A stretch of 42,112 bases of DNA from Verrucomicrobiaceae bacterium (GTDB taxonomy: Bacteria; Verrucomicrobiota; Verrucomicrobiia; Verrucomicrobiales; V1-33). How positions within the stretch are numbered: position 1 is the first letter of the stretch; each line of letters starts with the position of its first letter. The notes beneath the pieces are model-generated. The model ran no database searches, had not been told where the DNA came from, and was given only the letters and a program-made list of their open reading frames with translations. Below are positions 1 to 7,957 of the stretch, one piece after another. The DNA is taken from assembly GCA_027486335.1 (NCBI GenBank), contig JAIXPK010000472.1, positions 1 to 42,112 of the forward strand, written 5' to 3'. The translations under genes and the position numbers were made by a program.

Positions 1-229
1 GTGTGCGACGCTGCAGACGGTGGGGCGGAACGGGATGCACCGGTACAACAACCAGGATCATTCGATGCTGGCGGGGTATTATGCGGCGATGCGGCAGCTG
101 GGACGGCCTGGGGAGGATCCGTGGGAAGTGAACACGGAGCGGTCCTATCATGAGGAGCAGGTGCTGGCGGAGCGGAAGGATACGGATGTGACGGAGATTC
201 TTGCGAGCGAGCAGAGTCCGGTGGAGTGA
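1..229 (+). CDS. FAD-dependent amine-oxidase/protoporphyrinogen-oxidase-like protein, C-terminal fragment
   Basis: Only the last 75 or so residues lie in the window; the reading frame is open from base 2 to a TGA at 227-229 and the start lies outside. The visible part contains GRNGMHRYNNQDHSM. To my knowledge this is typical of the C-terminal end of NAD(P)/FAD-dependent oxidoreductases of the protoporphyrinogen-oxidase/amine-oxidase superfamily, which often sit in exopolysaccharide gene clusters. The dinucleotide-binding GxGxxG motif would be at the missing N-terminus, so cofactor binding cannot be checked. The gene ends 30 bases before a glycosyltransferase gene in the same direction, so it probably belongs to the same glycan operon. 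The tail after the motif is acidic and polar. The substrate is unknown. Confidence 0.6.
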   Translation, partial: CATLQTVGRNGMHRYNNQDHSMLAGYYAAMRQLGRPGEDPWEVNTERSYHEEQVLAERKDTDVTEILASEQSPVE

Positions 230-259
230 GAACAGAGACGAACGCCTTCTGATGAGACG

Positions 260-1138
260 ATGAAGTTTTCGATTGTGATACCGACATACAACCGGCCCGG
301 GCATGTGGCGACCTTGCTGGAGGCGTGGGATCGGGTGGAGTATCCGAAGGATGATTTCGAGCTGATACTAGCTGATGATGGGGGGAGTGAGCCGCTGGAT
401 GGGGTGGTGGGGCCGTGGGTGGGGCGAGTGCCGGTGCGGCTGCTGAGGTTAGCGCATGTGAGTGCGTCGTCGGCGCGGGCGTCGGGGCTGGCGGAGGCGA
501 GAGGCGAGCTGGTGTTGTGTTCTGACGATGACTGCCGGCCGGATCCGGGGATATTGAGGGCGTATGCGGAGGCGGCGCTGGAGCATCCGGGTGCGGCGCT
601 GGGCGGGCCGGTGGTGAATCTGCTGGTGGACGATCTGTATGCGACGGCGACGCAGGAGATGATCACGTTTATCGGGGAGGAATGGAATCGGGTGGGAGCG
701 TGTTTTTTCACGTTCAGCAGTCTGGTTTTTCCTGCGGGGGCGTTTCGTGCGAATGGAGGGTTTGATGCGGGTTGGTTGTGGCGGACGGGGGAGGATCGGG
801 ATGTGTGCCGGAGGTGGTGTGAGGGTGGGGGGGAGATGGTGCCTGTGCCTGGGGCGGTGATGGGGCATGCGCACGGGTTGACGTTGAGGAAGTACTGGCG
901 GCAGCATTTTCATTACGGGCAGGGGAATTATGCGTCGCGGCGAAACCGGCGGAATGAGGCTGGGGCGCCGGATTTCAGCGGGGTTGGGTTTTACTGGCGG
1001 CTGCTGACGCGGCCGTTCCGGGGGTATGGGTTCGGGAGGGCGGTGATATTGCTAGGATTGATCCTGCTGGCGCAGGTGGCGAATGTGTGGGGGACGATGG
1101 ATGCGGCGCGGCGTGTGGCTGGAGGGCGAGCGAGCTGA
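260..1138 (+). CDS. Family 2 glycosyltransferase
   Basis: A 292-residue GT-A fold glycosyltransferase that should transfer a sugar from a nucleotide-sugar donor at the inner membrane. Residues 1-12 (MKFSIVIPTYNRP) are the classic GT2 opening strand. LADDGGSE near residue 38 is the nucleotide-binding acidic motif, SDDDCRPDPG near 90 holds the metal-binding DxD, and GEDRDVCRRW near 177 supplies the catalytic-base ED motif. A hydrophobic stretch near residues 255-278 suggests a C-terminal membrane anchor. It resembles the GT2 gene at 4893-5816 throughout (HFHYGQG here, HFRYGRG there), so the two are probably paralogues that elongate the same glycan. The next gene begins 9 bases after its stop. 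Donor and acceptor sugars cannot be deduced. Confidence 0.9.
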   Translation: MKFSIVIPTYNRPGHVATLLEAWDRVEYPKDDFELILADDGGSEPLDGVVGPWVGRVPVRLLRLAHVSASSARASGLAEARGELVLCSDDDCRPDPGILRAYAEAALEHPGAALGGPVVNLLVDDLYATATQEMITFIGEEWNRVGACFFTFSSLVFPAGAFRANGGFDAGWLWRTGEDRDVCRRWCEGGGEMVPVPGAVMGHAHGLTLRKYWRQHFHYGQGNYASRRNRRNEAGAPDFSGVGFYWRLLTRPFRGYGFGRAVILLGLILLAQVANVWGTMDAARRVAGGRAS

Positions 1139-1147
1139 AGGTGGGCG

Positions 1148-2659
1148 ATGGATGCGTATGATTACATTGTGATTGGTGCGGGGACGGCTGGTGGGTGGCT
1201 GGCGCGGCGGCTGGTGGAGGGTAGTGAGGGGACGGTGCTGGTGATTGAGGCTGGGGGAGGGTATCCGGGGGTGGTGTTTGGTCCGCCTCTGGCTGGGATG
1301 CGGCTGCGCGGGCCGTGGACGTGGCCAGTGGAGACGGTGGTGCAGGAGCAGTTAGGCGGGAGGACGGTGAAGTATCCGATGGGACGGGTGGTGGGAGGGA
1401 CGTCGTCGGTGAACGCGATGATTTTCAATACTGGAGCGGATGCGGATTATGACGAGTGGGCGGCGATGGGGTGTCGCGGTTGGGGAGGGGCGGTGGTGCG
1501 CCCGGTATTTGATAGACTGGCGGGGACTGGGGGTTGGCTTCCGGTGAGCGGGCCGCGGCATCGGGCGGAGTTTTCGGAGGTGTTTCTTGGGGCGTGCGAG
1601 GCTGCGGGGCTAAGGAGGCGGGAGCTGCTGACGGGAGAGGAGGCGGAGACCTGCGGGTATTTTCCGGTGATGCAGAAGGATGGGAGACGGGCTGGGGCGG
1701 CGACGGCGTGTCTAGCGGAGGTTAGGGGGCATCCGCGGCTGACGGTTTGGAAGCGAGCGGAGGTGAGGCGGCTGGTGGTGAGGGGGACGAGAGTGACGGG
1801 GGTGGAGCTGAAGGATGGGCGGCGGGTGGAAGGTGGAGAGACGGTGTTGAGTGCGGGAGTGTTTCTGAGTCCGGTGATTCTGCAGCGGTCGGGGATCGGG
1901 GATCCGGCGTGGCTGGAGCGGTGCGGGGTGCGGGTGGTGGCGGGGTTGAGCGGGGTGGGTGAGAATCTGCATGATCACGTGAGGGTGCCGGTGCTTTTTG
2001 AGGCGGAGCGGCGGTCGCCGGGGCGGCGGAGTCGCTGGTTGGCGGCGGCGGTTCGGTACTTGATGAGAAGGGATGGGGTGATGGCGTCGAATTGTTGTGA
2101 GGCGGGGGCGTTTTTCGGATCGGAGCGGGGAGCGGCGCGATCGGATCTGGAGATCATCACGCATTTTCAGACGGCGATGGATGCACGGGCGGTGGATATG
2201 GAGTGCCTGCTGCTGCAGCCGGAGAGTCGGGGGAGTGTGCGGATGAATCCGCGGGATGTGGAGGGGATGCCGCTGGTGGATGCGGGGTTTCTGAGGGCGG
2301 GTGGGGACGTGAGGCGGTTGATGGCGGGGGTGGAGCGGGTGCGGGAGATTGCGGGGGTGGCGGGAGCGTGGCGGGGGTTTCCGTTGCGCGGGGAACTGCT
2401 GCCTGGGGGAGATGTGAGGACGGTGGCGGGGATGGAGGCGTATGTGAGGGCGGAGGCGTCGACGGGATACCATCCCGGGGGGACGTGCCGGATGGGGGAG
2501 GATGAGCTGGCGGTGACGGACAGTGAGTTGCGGGTGAGGGGGGTGGAGGGGTTGAGGGTGGTGGATGCGTCGGTGATGCCGACTGGGCCGACGGGGAGCA
2601 CGGCTGGGGCGGTGTTTATGATTGCGGAGCGAGCGGCGGAGATGATGCTGGGATGCTGA
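1148..2659 (+). CDS. GMC-family FAD-dependent oxidoreductase
   Basis: A 503-residue glucose-methanol-choline family flavoprotein. The N-terminal DYIVIGAGTAGGWLARRL (residues about 5-22) is the ADP-binding GxGxxG motif, followed by VIEAGGG. VVGGTSSVNAMIFNTG near residue 82 is the family PROSITE-type signature, and LSAGVFLSPVILQRSGIG near 240 is the second one. VGENLHDHV and YHPGGTCRMG (His442) are present. The second active-site residue, normally Asn or His in a GNTNA-like stretch, reads GSTAG here, with Ala486 at the Asn position. The cytoplasmic enzyme would oxidise an alcohol, plausibly a sugar hydroxyl given its glycosyltransferase neighbours. It follows the GT2 gene by 9 bases and overlaps the next gene by 7, so it is translationally coupled. 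The substrate is unknown. Confidence 0.9.
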   Translation: MDAYDYIVIGAGTAGGWLARRLVEGSEGTVLVIEAGGGYPGVVFGPPLAGMRLRGPWTWPVETVVQEQLGGRTVKYPMGRVVGGTSSVNAMIFNTGADADYDEWAAMGCRGWGGAVVRPVFDRLAGTGGWLPVSGPRHRAEFSEVFLGACEAAGLRRRELLTGEEAETCGYFPVMQKDGRRAGAATACLAEVRGHPRLTVWKRAEVRRLVVRGTRVTGVELKDGRRVEGGETVLSAGVFLSPVILQRSGIGDPAWLERCGVRVVAGLSGVGENLHDHVRVPVLFEAERRSPGRRSRWLAAAVRYLMRRDGVMASNCCEAGAFFGSERGAARSDLEIITHFQTAMDARAVDMECLLLQPESRGSVRMNPRDVEGMPLVDAGFLRAGGDVRRLMAGVERVREIAGVAGAWRGFPLRGELLPGGDVRTVAGMEAYVRAEASTGYHPGGTCRMGEDELAVTDSELRVRGVEGLRVVDASVMPTGPTGSTAGAVFMIAERAAEMMLGC

Positions 2660-3801
2660 TGAACGTTCAAATTTCAGGCCGATGGATGCGGGTGGCGGCG
2701 ATAGTGCTGCTGATTCTCGGGGTGGGGACTGTGGTGCGAGGGTTGTGGTTTGCGTGGGGCGGGGGTGACTGGGATTTCCGCAAGCGTGCCGAGGAGTATG
2801 CGTCTTACGAATCGGGTGTGTATCCTAACAAGAGATTGCAGGTGCCCGGGAGAGAAGTGGCGAAGGTGCATTCGGTGTATCCACCGTATGCGTTTCCGAT
2901 GATGTCGGGGTTTTTCCGATTTGGTGGGGTGTCGTTGCAGCGGTTGGGGGTGGAAGCGGTGACGATGGGTGCGCTGGTGGTGCTGGTGTGGCGGGTGCGG
3001 GAGGTGCTGGCTGGTGAGGGGGTGGGCGTGCGTTGGTGGGAGGCCGCGGCGGTGGTGCTGGGGTTTTCGGGGAATCTGACGGCGGTATCGGAGGGGCAGT
3101 TTTCGATATTGAGTGTGGGGATGCTGATGCTGCAGTTGATGGCGCTGGAGCGAGGGCGGTGGTGGGTGGCTGGGTTGTGCTGGGCGCTGGCGATGATCAA
3201 GCCGCATCTGGCGCTGCCGTTTGCGCTGTTGTTTCCGCTGGCGAGGCAGTGGCGCGGGTTGGGGTTGGGGGTGGTGGTGCTGGCGGTGCTGAGTGCGTGG
3301 GCGTTGTGGTGGACGGGGGTGACGCCGCTGGCGTATGTGAGGGCTGGGCCGTCGAGTGAGAAGCTGACGTTTGTGGCGGTGAGGTATGGGGCGGGGTTAT
3401 GGGTGGATTGGACGGGGGTATCGCCCCGGGTGGCGTCGCTGGGTGGATTGGTGGCGGTGGTGCTGGTGGTGGCGGGATGCGGGTTGGAATGGGTGAGGGC
3501 GAGGTTGCGGCTGATCTCGGGTGCGGGACTGGCCGGGTTGCTGGCGTTTGTGCTGTTTTATCACCGACCGTATGACAACCTGCTGCTGCTGCCGCTTTGG
3601 CTGGGGTGTGTGGCGAGGATGATGGAGCGTCCGACGGTTTCCGGGTGGTTGGTTTCCGGGGCGCTGGGGCTGACGATTTATCTGCCGTCCGGGCTGCTGG
3701 GCCGGAGACCGGAGTTGCTGGTGTTGAGCCTTATCGCTCCGGTGGGTGCGGCGTTGTGGTTGGCGGTGCGGCGTGTCAGAGGGGCGGGTGCTGCGGAGTG
3801 A
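2653..3801 (+). CDS. Multi-pass membrane glycosyltransferase, GT87/DUF2029 family
   Basis: A 382-residue integral membrane protein with about eight to ten hydrophobic helices, the first at residues 12-34. The loop after helix 1 contains RKRAEEYASYESGVYP and later VYPPYAFPMMSGFFRFGG. The YPP motif, followed much later by MIKPHLALPFALLFPLARQW and FYHRPYDNLLLLPLWLG, is characteristic of the DUF2029/GT87 family, whose members use polyprenyl-phosphate-linked sugars as donors on the outer face of the membrane. The ATG at 2653 overlaps the GMC gene; an ATG at 2659, in a TGATG junction with that gene's stop, is an equally good start. The 3' end overlaps the convergent glycosyltransferase gene at 3776-4792 by 26 bases. 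Its role is probably adding a sugar to the growing glycan outside the membrane. Confidence 0.8.
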   Translation: MLMNVQISGRWMRVAAIVLLILGVGTVVRGLWFAWGGGDWDFRKRAEEYASYESGVYPNKRLQVPGREVAKVHSVYPPYAFPMMSGFFRFGGVSLQRLGVEAVTMGALVVLVWRVREVLAGEGVGVRWWEAAAVVLGFSGNLTAVSEGQFSILSVGMLMLQLMALERGRWWVAGLCWALAMIKPHLALPFALLFPLARQWRGLGLGVVVLAVLSAWALWWTGVTPLAYVRAGPSSEKLTFVAVRYGAGLWVDWTGVSPRVASLGGLVAVVLVVAGCGLEWVRARLRLISGAGLAGLLAFVLFYHRPYDNLLLLPLWLGCVARMMERPTVSGWLVSGALGLTIYLPSGLLGRRPELLVLSLIAPVGAALWLAVRRVRGAGAAE

Positions 3802-4792
3802 GGTGACGAAATGGGGAGAGTCGGGCGAGATGGGAGAGGGAGAAGCCGGTGAGGGCGCAGAGGAAGTAGAGCGGGTGGAGGAGAAGGCCTGTGGTGGCGA
3901 GGGGGAGCCCGCCGGAGCGGCGGAGGAACGAGTAGAGGGGGAGGTTGAGGAGCCAGAGGATGAGGAGGGAAGGGATGGCGATGGCGAGGGTGGCGGGTTG
4001 CCATGGGGCGAGGAGGAACGTCAGGGTGGCGATGGCGGCGGCGAGGGCGCTGATGCGGGAGCGGAGGTCGGTGTTGAGGTCGTTGTCTGCGGTGCGGCGG
4101 TGGCGATGCATGAGTGAGGTCCATGCGAAGGCGCGGTGGAAGGTATCGGTTTTGAGCATGTTAGCGAAGCGCCATGCTTTGAGGTGGCAGACCTGCCATG
4201 AGGGGTTGAGGACGATGTGGTGGCCTGCGGAGGTGAGGCGGTAGCCGAGATCGATGTCTTCGATGGAGGGTTGGCGGTAGGAGGGGTCGAAGCCGCCGAA
4301 GGATAGGAATGTGTCGCGTCTGATGATGCCGCAGCCGGCCCAGAACGTGCGGGCGTTGCGGTTGGCGTGCTGGTGGGTGAAGTGGTGGAGGAGATTGCGG
4401 TAGCGGGAGACGAGACTGTGGTGAGCTGGGGTTGCGTCGTAGGAACCGAAGGCGGCGGTGGCGTCGGGGTGGGAGTTGAGGGTGCGGCAGGCGGAGAGGA
4501 GGAGGTCTGGGGGGACGCGGATATCGGAGTCGATGAAGAGGATGAGGGGGCCGGAGGCGGCGGCGGCACCGGCGTTGCGGGTGGCGGAGACGCCGGGTGC
4601 GTGGGGGAGCTGGATGGGGAGGAAGCCGCGGGAGGTGGCGGCGGAGTGGACGGAGGGATCGGGGCCGTCGATGGCGATGATGACTTCGCGTGGGGGCGGG
4701 TGGAGGGCGGTGAGGGAGTCGAGGCAGGCGTCGAGGATCGGGCCGCTGCGGTGGGCGGGGACGACGATGCTGACACTGGCGGGCTGGTGCAT
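3776..4792 (-). CDS. Family 2 glycosyltransferase with C-terminal membrane segments
   Basis: A 338-residue GT2 enzyme. I place the start at the ATG at 4792 because SVSIVVPAHRSGPILDACLD begins a few residues later; the upstream in-frame extension is low-complexity. IAIDGPDPS is the nucleotide-binding motif, LFIDSDIRVP carries the DxD and PSIEDIDLGYRL carries the ED catalytic motif, so all key residues are present. Three C-terminal hydrophobic segments (near residues 240-258, 265-288 and 297-322) suggest membrane integration. It is the only - strand gene within an otherwise + strand glycan cluster, and its coding strand uses C-ending codons while its neighbours use G-ending ones. Its stop lies inside the 3' end of the GT87 gene. 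It must have its own promoter, probably in 4793-4892. Confidence 0.88.
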   Translation of the reverse strand: MHQPASVSIVVPAHRSGPILDACLDSLTALHPPPREVIIAIDGPDPSVHSAATSRGFLPIQLPHAPGVSATRNAGAAAASGPLILFIDSDIRVPPDLLLSACRTLNSHPDATAAFGSYDATPAHHSLVSRYRNLLHHFTHQHANRNARTFWAGCGIIRRDTFLSFGGFDPSYRQPSIEDIDLGYRLTSAGHHIVLNPSWQVCHLKAWRFANMLKTDTFHRAFAWTSLMHRHRRTADNDLNTDLRSRISALAAAIATLTFLLAPWQPATLAIAIPSLLILWLLNLPLYSFLRRSGGLPLATTGLLLHPLYFLCALTGFSLSHLARLSPFRHLTPQHPPL

Positions 4793-4892
4793 CCTGGGTG
4801 CGGTAATGGTGGGAGGGCATGACGCCAAGGGATAATGTCGCGGGAGGGCGGAAAGCGCTGGCGAAGCGGGAGTGGTGGCGTGAATTGAGCGG

Positions 4893-5816
4893 ATGGGAAC
4901 CCGAGCTGGCGGCATCTCATGTATTGTTAGTGTGATCATTCCGACGCGAGACCGACGGGAGGCGCTGGGGGCGTGTCTGGAGGCGCTGGCGCGGCAGACG
5001 ATGGGGGTGGGGGAATTTGAGGTGGTGGTGGTGGATGACGGGAGTGAGGAGCCGGTGGAGGTAGAGGGGATGGTGGGGATGGGTGGGATGGAGGTGCGGG
5101 TGATCCGGCAGGAGAATGCTGGGCCTGGGGCGGCGCGGAATCGCGGGGTGGCGGAGGCGAGGGGGTGGCTGGTGGCGTTTACGGATGACGACTGTCGGCC
5201 GCGGCCTGAGTGGCTGGCGGAGTTGGTGCTGGCGATTGAGGGTGGCGGCGGCGGGGTGCTGGCGGGCGGGGTGACGGAGAACGGCCTGCCGGGGGTTGCG
5301 GGGTCAACGGTTAGTCAGCTGATCATTGATCTGGTGTATGAGCATTTCAATGCGGACGCGGAGGCTGCGCGGTTTTTTGCGAGTAACAACATGGCGTGCG
5401 AGCGGGAGGTGTATCTGGCGGTGGGGGGATTTGATGCACGGTTTCGGCTGGCGTCGGAGGATCGGGATTTGTGTGACCGGTGGCTGCGGAGTGGGAGGCG
5501 GCTGGTGCAGGTGGAGGGGGCGCGGGTGGTTCATGGGCATGCGCAGACCTTGGTGGAGTTCACGCGGCTGCATTTCCGTTATGGGAGGGGAGCGTCGCTG
5601 TACCGGAGGATGCGAGCGGGGCGCGGAGGTGACGGGATGGGTGCGGATCTGGGGTTTCACGGGCAGTTGCCGGGGCGGGTGTGGCGGCGATTGCGTGGCG
5701 AGAGTTGGGGGAGAGTGCTGGTGGTGGCGGGATGGCTGGTGTGGTGGGAGGTGGTGAATGCGGCTGGGTTTTTGTGGGAGGAGTGGCGGTCGCGCGGTGG
5801 GGTAGAAAGCCGTTGA
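4893..5816 (+). CDS. Family 2 glycosyltransferase
   Basis: A 307-residue GT2 enzyme. SVIIPTRDRREALGACLEAL begins at about residue 13. VVVDDGSEEP is the nucleotide-binding motif, FTDDDCRPRPEWL holds the DxD, and ASEDRDLCDRW holds the catalytic ED. The ATG at 4893 gives a short extra N-terminus; a GTG at 4932 directly before the IIPT strand is an alternative start. The protein closely parallels the GT2 at 260-1138 in motif order, length and the basic segment after the catalytic motif, which suggests duplication inside the cluster. A C-terminal hydrophobic patch near residues 275-295 may associate with the membrane. It is probably transcribed divergently from the - strand GT2 and leads the downstream + strand genes. 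Confidence 0.9.
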   Translation: MGTRAGGISCIVSVIIPTRDRREALGACLEALARQTMGVGEFEVVVVDDGSEEPVEVEGMVGMGGMEVRVIRQENAGPGAARNRGVAEARGWLVAFTDDDCRPRPEWLAELVLAIEGGGGGVLAGGVTENGLPGVAGSTVSQLIIDLVYEHFNADAEAARFFASNNMACEREVYLAVGGFDARFRLASEDRDLCDRWLRSGRRLVQVEGARVVHGHAQTLVEFTRLHFRYGRGASLYRRMRAGRGGDGMGADLGFHGQLPGRVWRRLRGESWGRVLVVAGWLVWWEVVNAAGFLWEEWRSRGGVESR

Positions 5817-5912
5817 CTGGGGAGGCTGATTTTGCTGGGGATTGAGGTGTGCAGGTTTTTGATTCGGTGTTATGTGGAGTCGGAGATCTGTCTGAAGTTC
5901 CGAATTGAGTGC

Positions 5913-7004
5913 ATGAAACCGAAAGACACCGCGACGAGACAGGAGGAGGGGGATGGCGATGGATTTGCCGAGCGGTTTGGAGGGGTGGCTGAGTTGGTGG
6001 AGGCGGGAGGGGCGGCGGGTGTGGTGAGATTGACGGTGGTGCTGATCGGGACTGAGGTGATGGATTCTGTGAGGCGGGTGATAGGGGAAGTGATGGGGCA
6101 GACGCGGAGTGGGGAGTTGGAGCTTGTGCTGGCGTCGGAGAGTGATGGGTTGCTGGAGGAGGCGGGGGCGTGGCTGCGGCGGGACGGGAGGTTGGGGGCG
6201 TGGCAGCTGGTGAAGGGGGATGTGAGGGACATGGCGCGGTTGCGGCTGGGTTGTGTGGCGCGGGCGCGGGGTGATCTGGTGGTGTTTACGGAGGACCACA
6301 CGTTTCAGTCGCCGGGATGGGCGGAGGGACTGGTGGGTGTGTTTGACGGGCATCCTGAGGCGGTGGCGGTGTCGCCGTGTCTGAGCAATCCGAGTGAGAG
6401 GACAGCGGTGAGCCGTGTGCAGTATGCGTTTTTCAATGCTGGTGCGGTGGCTAGGGGCGGGGAGACGGGAGCGGTGCGGGTGGGGCGGTTGCCTTGGCAC
6501 AACACGGCGTACCGTACGGATCAAGTGCGGAGGGTGGTGGGTGACGAGGCGATGCTGGAGTTTGAGGCTGCGTTGCAGGAGGAGTTGTGCCGGGTTTATC
6601 CGGGTGGGAGTCTGCTGCTGGATGGCGGGACGGTGATCGGGCATCTTTACATGGGGCGTCTGTGGCCGGCGCTGCGGATGGCGTATTACGGCGGGGTGAT
6701 TGTCGGGGAATGGCTGAGTGGAGGCGTTAGTGGGGCGTGGTGGAAGCGTGCGTTGCGGGTGGTGGGATTTCCTGGGGTGGCGTTTTTGCGGGTGGCGGGA
6801 GCGATGGGGAAGCTGACGGCTGGGCCTGTGAGGGAATGGGCGGCGAATGTGGTGGTGGCGATGTTGCTGGCGGTTGTGCATGCCTTTGGGGAGGGTTGGG
6901 GGAGTTGTTTCGGGAGGGGGGATGCGGCGCGGCGGAATGCGGATCTGGAGACGAGGAGGTATCGATTTGTGGGGGCGGCGGAGAGGGCGCTGTTGCTGTC
7001 GTGA
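5913..7004 (+). CDS. Divergent GT2-like protein with EDH in place of the DxD motif
   Basis: A 363-residue protein if started at the ATG at 5913; the frame stays open upstream, but only TTG is available there. The overall order is that of a family-2 glycosyltransferase: a strand with LTVVLIG near residue 35, LELVLASESDG where the DDGS motif would be, VVFTEDHTFQSPGWAEGL where the DxD normally is, a mid-region TAYRTDQ, and LQEELCRVYPGG where the ED motif falls. EDH is an unusual metal motif, so catalytic competence is unproven. The C-terminal third is hydrophobic and probably membrane-bound. Its stop overlaps the GTG start of the next gene (GTGA), and that gene is a shorter relative with the same architecture. 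It could be an active transferase with altered metal use or a non-catalytic partner. Confidence 0.7.
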   Translation: MKPKDTATRQEEGDGDGFAERFGGVAELVEAGGAAGVVRLTVVLIGTEVMDSVRRVIGEVMGQTRSGELELVLASESDGLLEEAGAWLRRDGRLGAWQLVKGDVRDMARLRLGCVARARGDLVVFTEDHTFQSPGWAEGLVGVFDGHPEAVAVSPCLSNPSERTAVSRVQYAFFNAGAVARGGETGAVRVGRLPWHNTAYRTDQVRRVVGDEAMLEFEAALQEELCRVYPGGSLLLDGGTVIGHLYMGRLWPALRMAYYGGVIVGEWLSGGVSGAWWKRALRVVGFPGVAFLRVAGAMGKLTAGPVREWAANVVVAMLLAVVHAFGEGWGSCFGRGDAARRNADLETRRYRFVGAAERALLLS

Positions 7005-7957
7005 AGCTGACGAGCGATGGAGAGAGGCTGCCGTTGTTGTCGGTGGTGGTGGTGACTGGGGGGAAGTGCGGGGTGATGGATCTGGTGCTGGCGGGGTTGG
7101 GGAGACAGAGTTGTGAGGATGGGCAGATGGAGGTGGTGTTGGTGGATGTGGGAGGGGAGGGAGAGATGGTGGTGTGTGGGCTGGAGCGGTTTTCGTGGCG
7201 AGTGGTGCGTGTGGTGGGGGCGACGACGTGGATGGAGGCGCGGATGGCGGGAGTGGGGGCTGCGAGGGGGGCGTGGGTGGGATTTCTGGGGGATCATTTT
7301 GTGCCGGAGCCGGGATGGGCTGCGGCGCTGATGGAGGCGGCTGGGGATGGGAGGTGGGTGGCGCTGGGGAGTGTGTTTACGAATGGGAGTGAGGATTCGT
7401 GGTGGACTCGGGCGGCGCTGGTGGCGGATTACGGGCATTATCTGGCACCGTACGGCGGGCGTGAGGAAGGGTGGCTGGCGGGGAGCTGCATTGCGTATGA
7501 GCGGGGGTGGCTGGAGAGGAATAGGGAGAGGATTCTGGATGTGGCGGGGGTGGATTTCACGATTCAGGAGATGGTCAGGTGCGAGGGATTGCGGATGCGG
7601 GTGGTGGCGGGTGCGAGGGTTGGGCATCTGGCGTTTGCGGGGATCGGGGCGATGATGGCGGCGGGGTATGAGCATGCGCGATTGCTGGTGGAGGGGCGGA
7701 GGCGGATGGGCGCGCGCGGGAGGTGGTGGCGGGCGGTTAGGCTGGCGGGATTGGTGCTGGTGGTGCCGCTGGCGTGGGTGAGATTGGGTCGGGCGATGGG
7801 GTTTGGCGGGGTGGGTCGGCTAGGGAGTGCGTTTCCGGTGGTGACGGCAGGGACGCTGGCGACGGTGCTGGGGGAGGCTGCGGGATTGCTATGGGGAGTG
7901 GGCGATGCGCCGCGGCGGTTTGTGGAGCTTGAACTGGGGGCGCGCCGACTGAGGTGA
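7001..7957 (+). CDS. Divergent GT2-like protein with GDH in place of the DxD motif
   Basis: A 318-residue protein starting at GTG 7001, which overlaps the preceding stop. It parallels the upstream gene: LPLLSVVVVTGGKCGV is the opening strand, VVLVDVGGEGE stands where DDGS is expected, WVGFLGDHFVPEPGWAAAL stands where the DxD is expected, and DFTIQEMVRCEGLRM falls at the catalytic ED position. The xDH-x-PGW signature is shared by both proteins, so they form a tandem pair of a divergent GT2 branch. Here even the acidic residue before DH is replaced by Gly. Hydrophobic segments near residues 245-265 suggest a membrane anchor. The stop at 7955-7957 overlaps the flippase start. Activity is uncertain; it could be a pseudo-glycosyltransferase subunit. 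Confidence 0.65.
   Translation: MKLTSDGERLPLLSVVVVTGGKCGVMDLVLAGLGRQSCEDGQMEVVLVDVGGEGEMVVCGLERFSWRVVRVVGATTWMEARMAGVGAARGAWVGFLGDHFVPEPGWAAALMEAAGDGRWVALGSVFTNGSEDSWWTRAALVADYGHYLAPYGGREEGWLAGSCIAYERGWLERNRERILDVAGVDFTIQEMVRCEGLRMRVVAGARVGHLAFAGIGAMMAAGYEHARLLVEGRRRMGARGRWWRAVRLAGLVLVVPLAWVRLGRAMGFGGVGRLGSAFPVVTAGTLATVLGEAAGLLWGVGDAPRRFVELELGARRLR

Noticed and set aside
5304-6881. Long antisense open frame (525 codons) across two glycosyltransferase genes, and similar ones at 1712-2473, 8176-9510, 23019-24551 and 30449-31804
   Set aside because: They are rich in Arg, His, Pro and Gln with no domains or signals, lie opposite well-supported genes, and follow from the strong G skew, which removes stop codons on the other strand.
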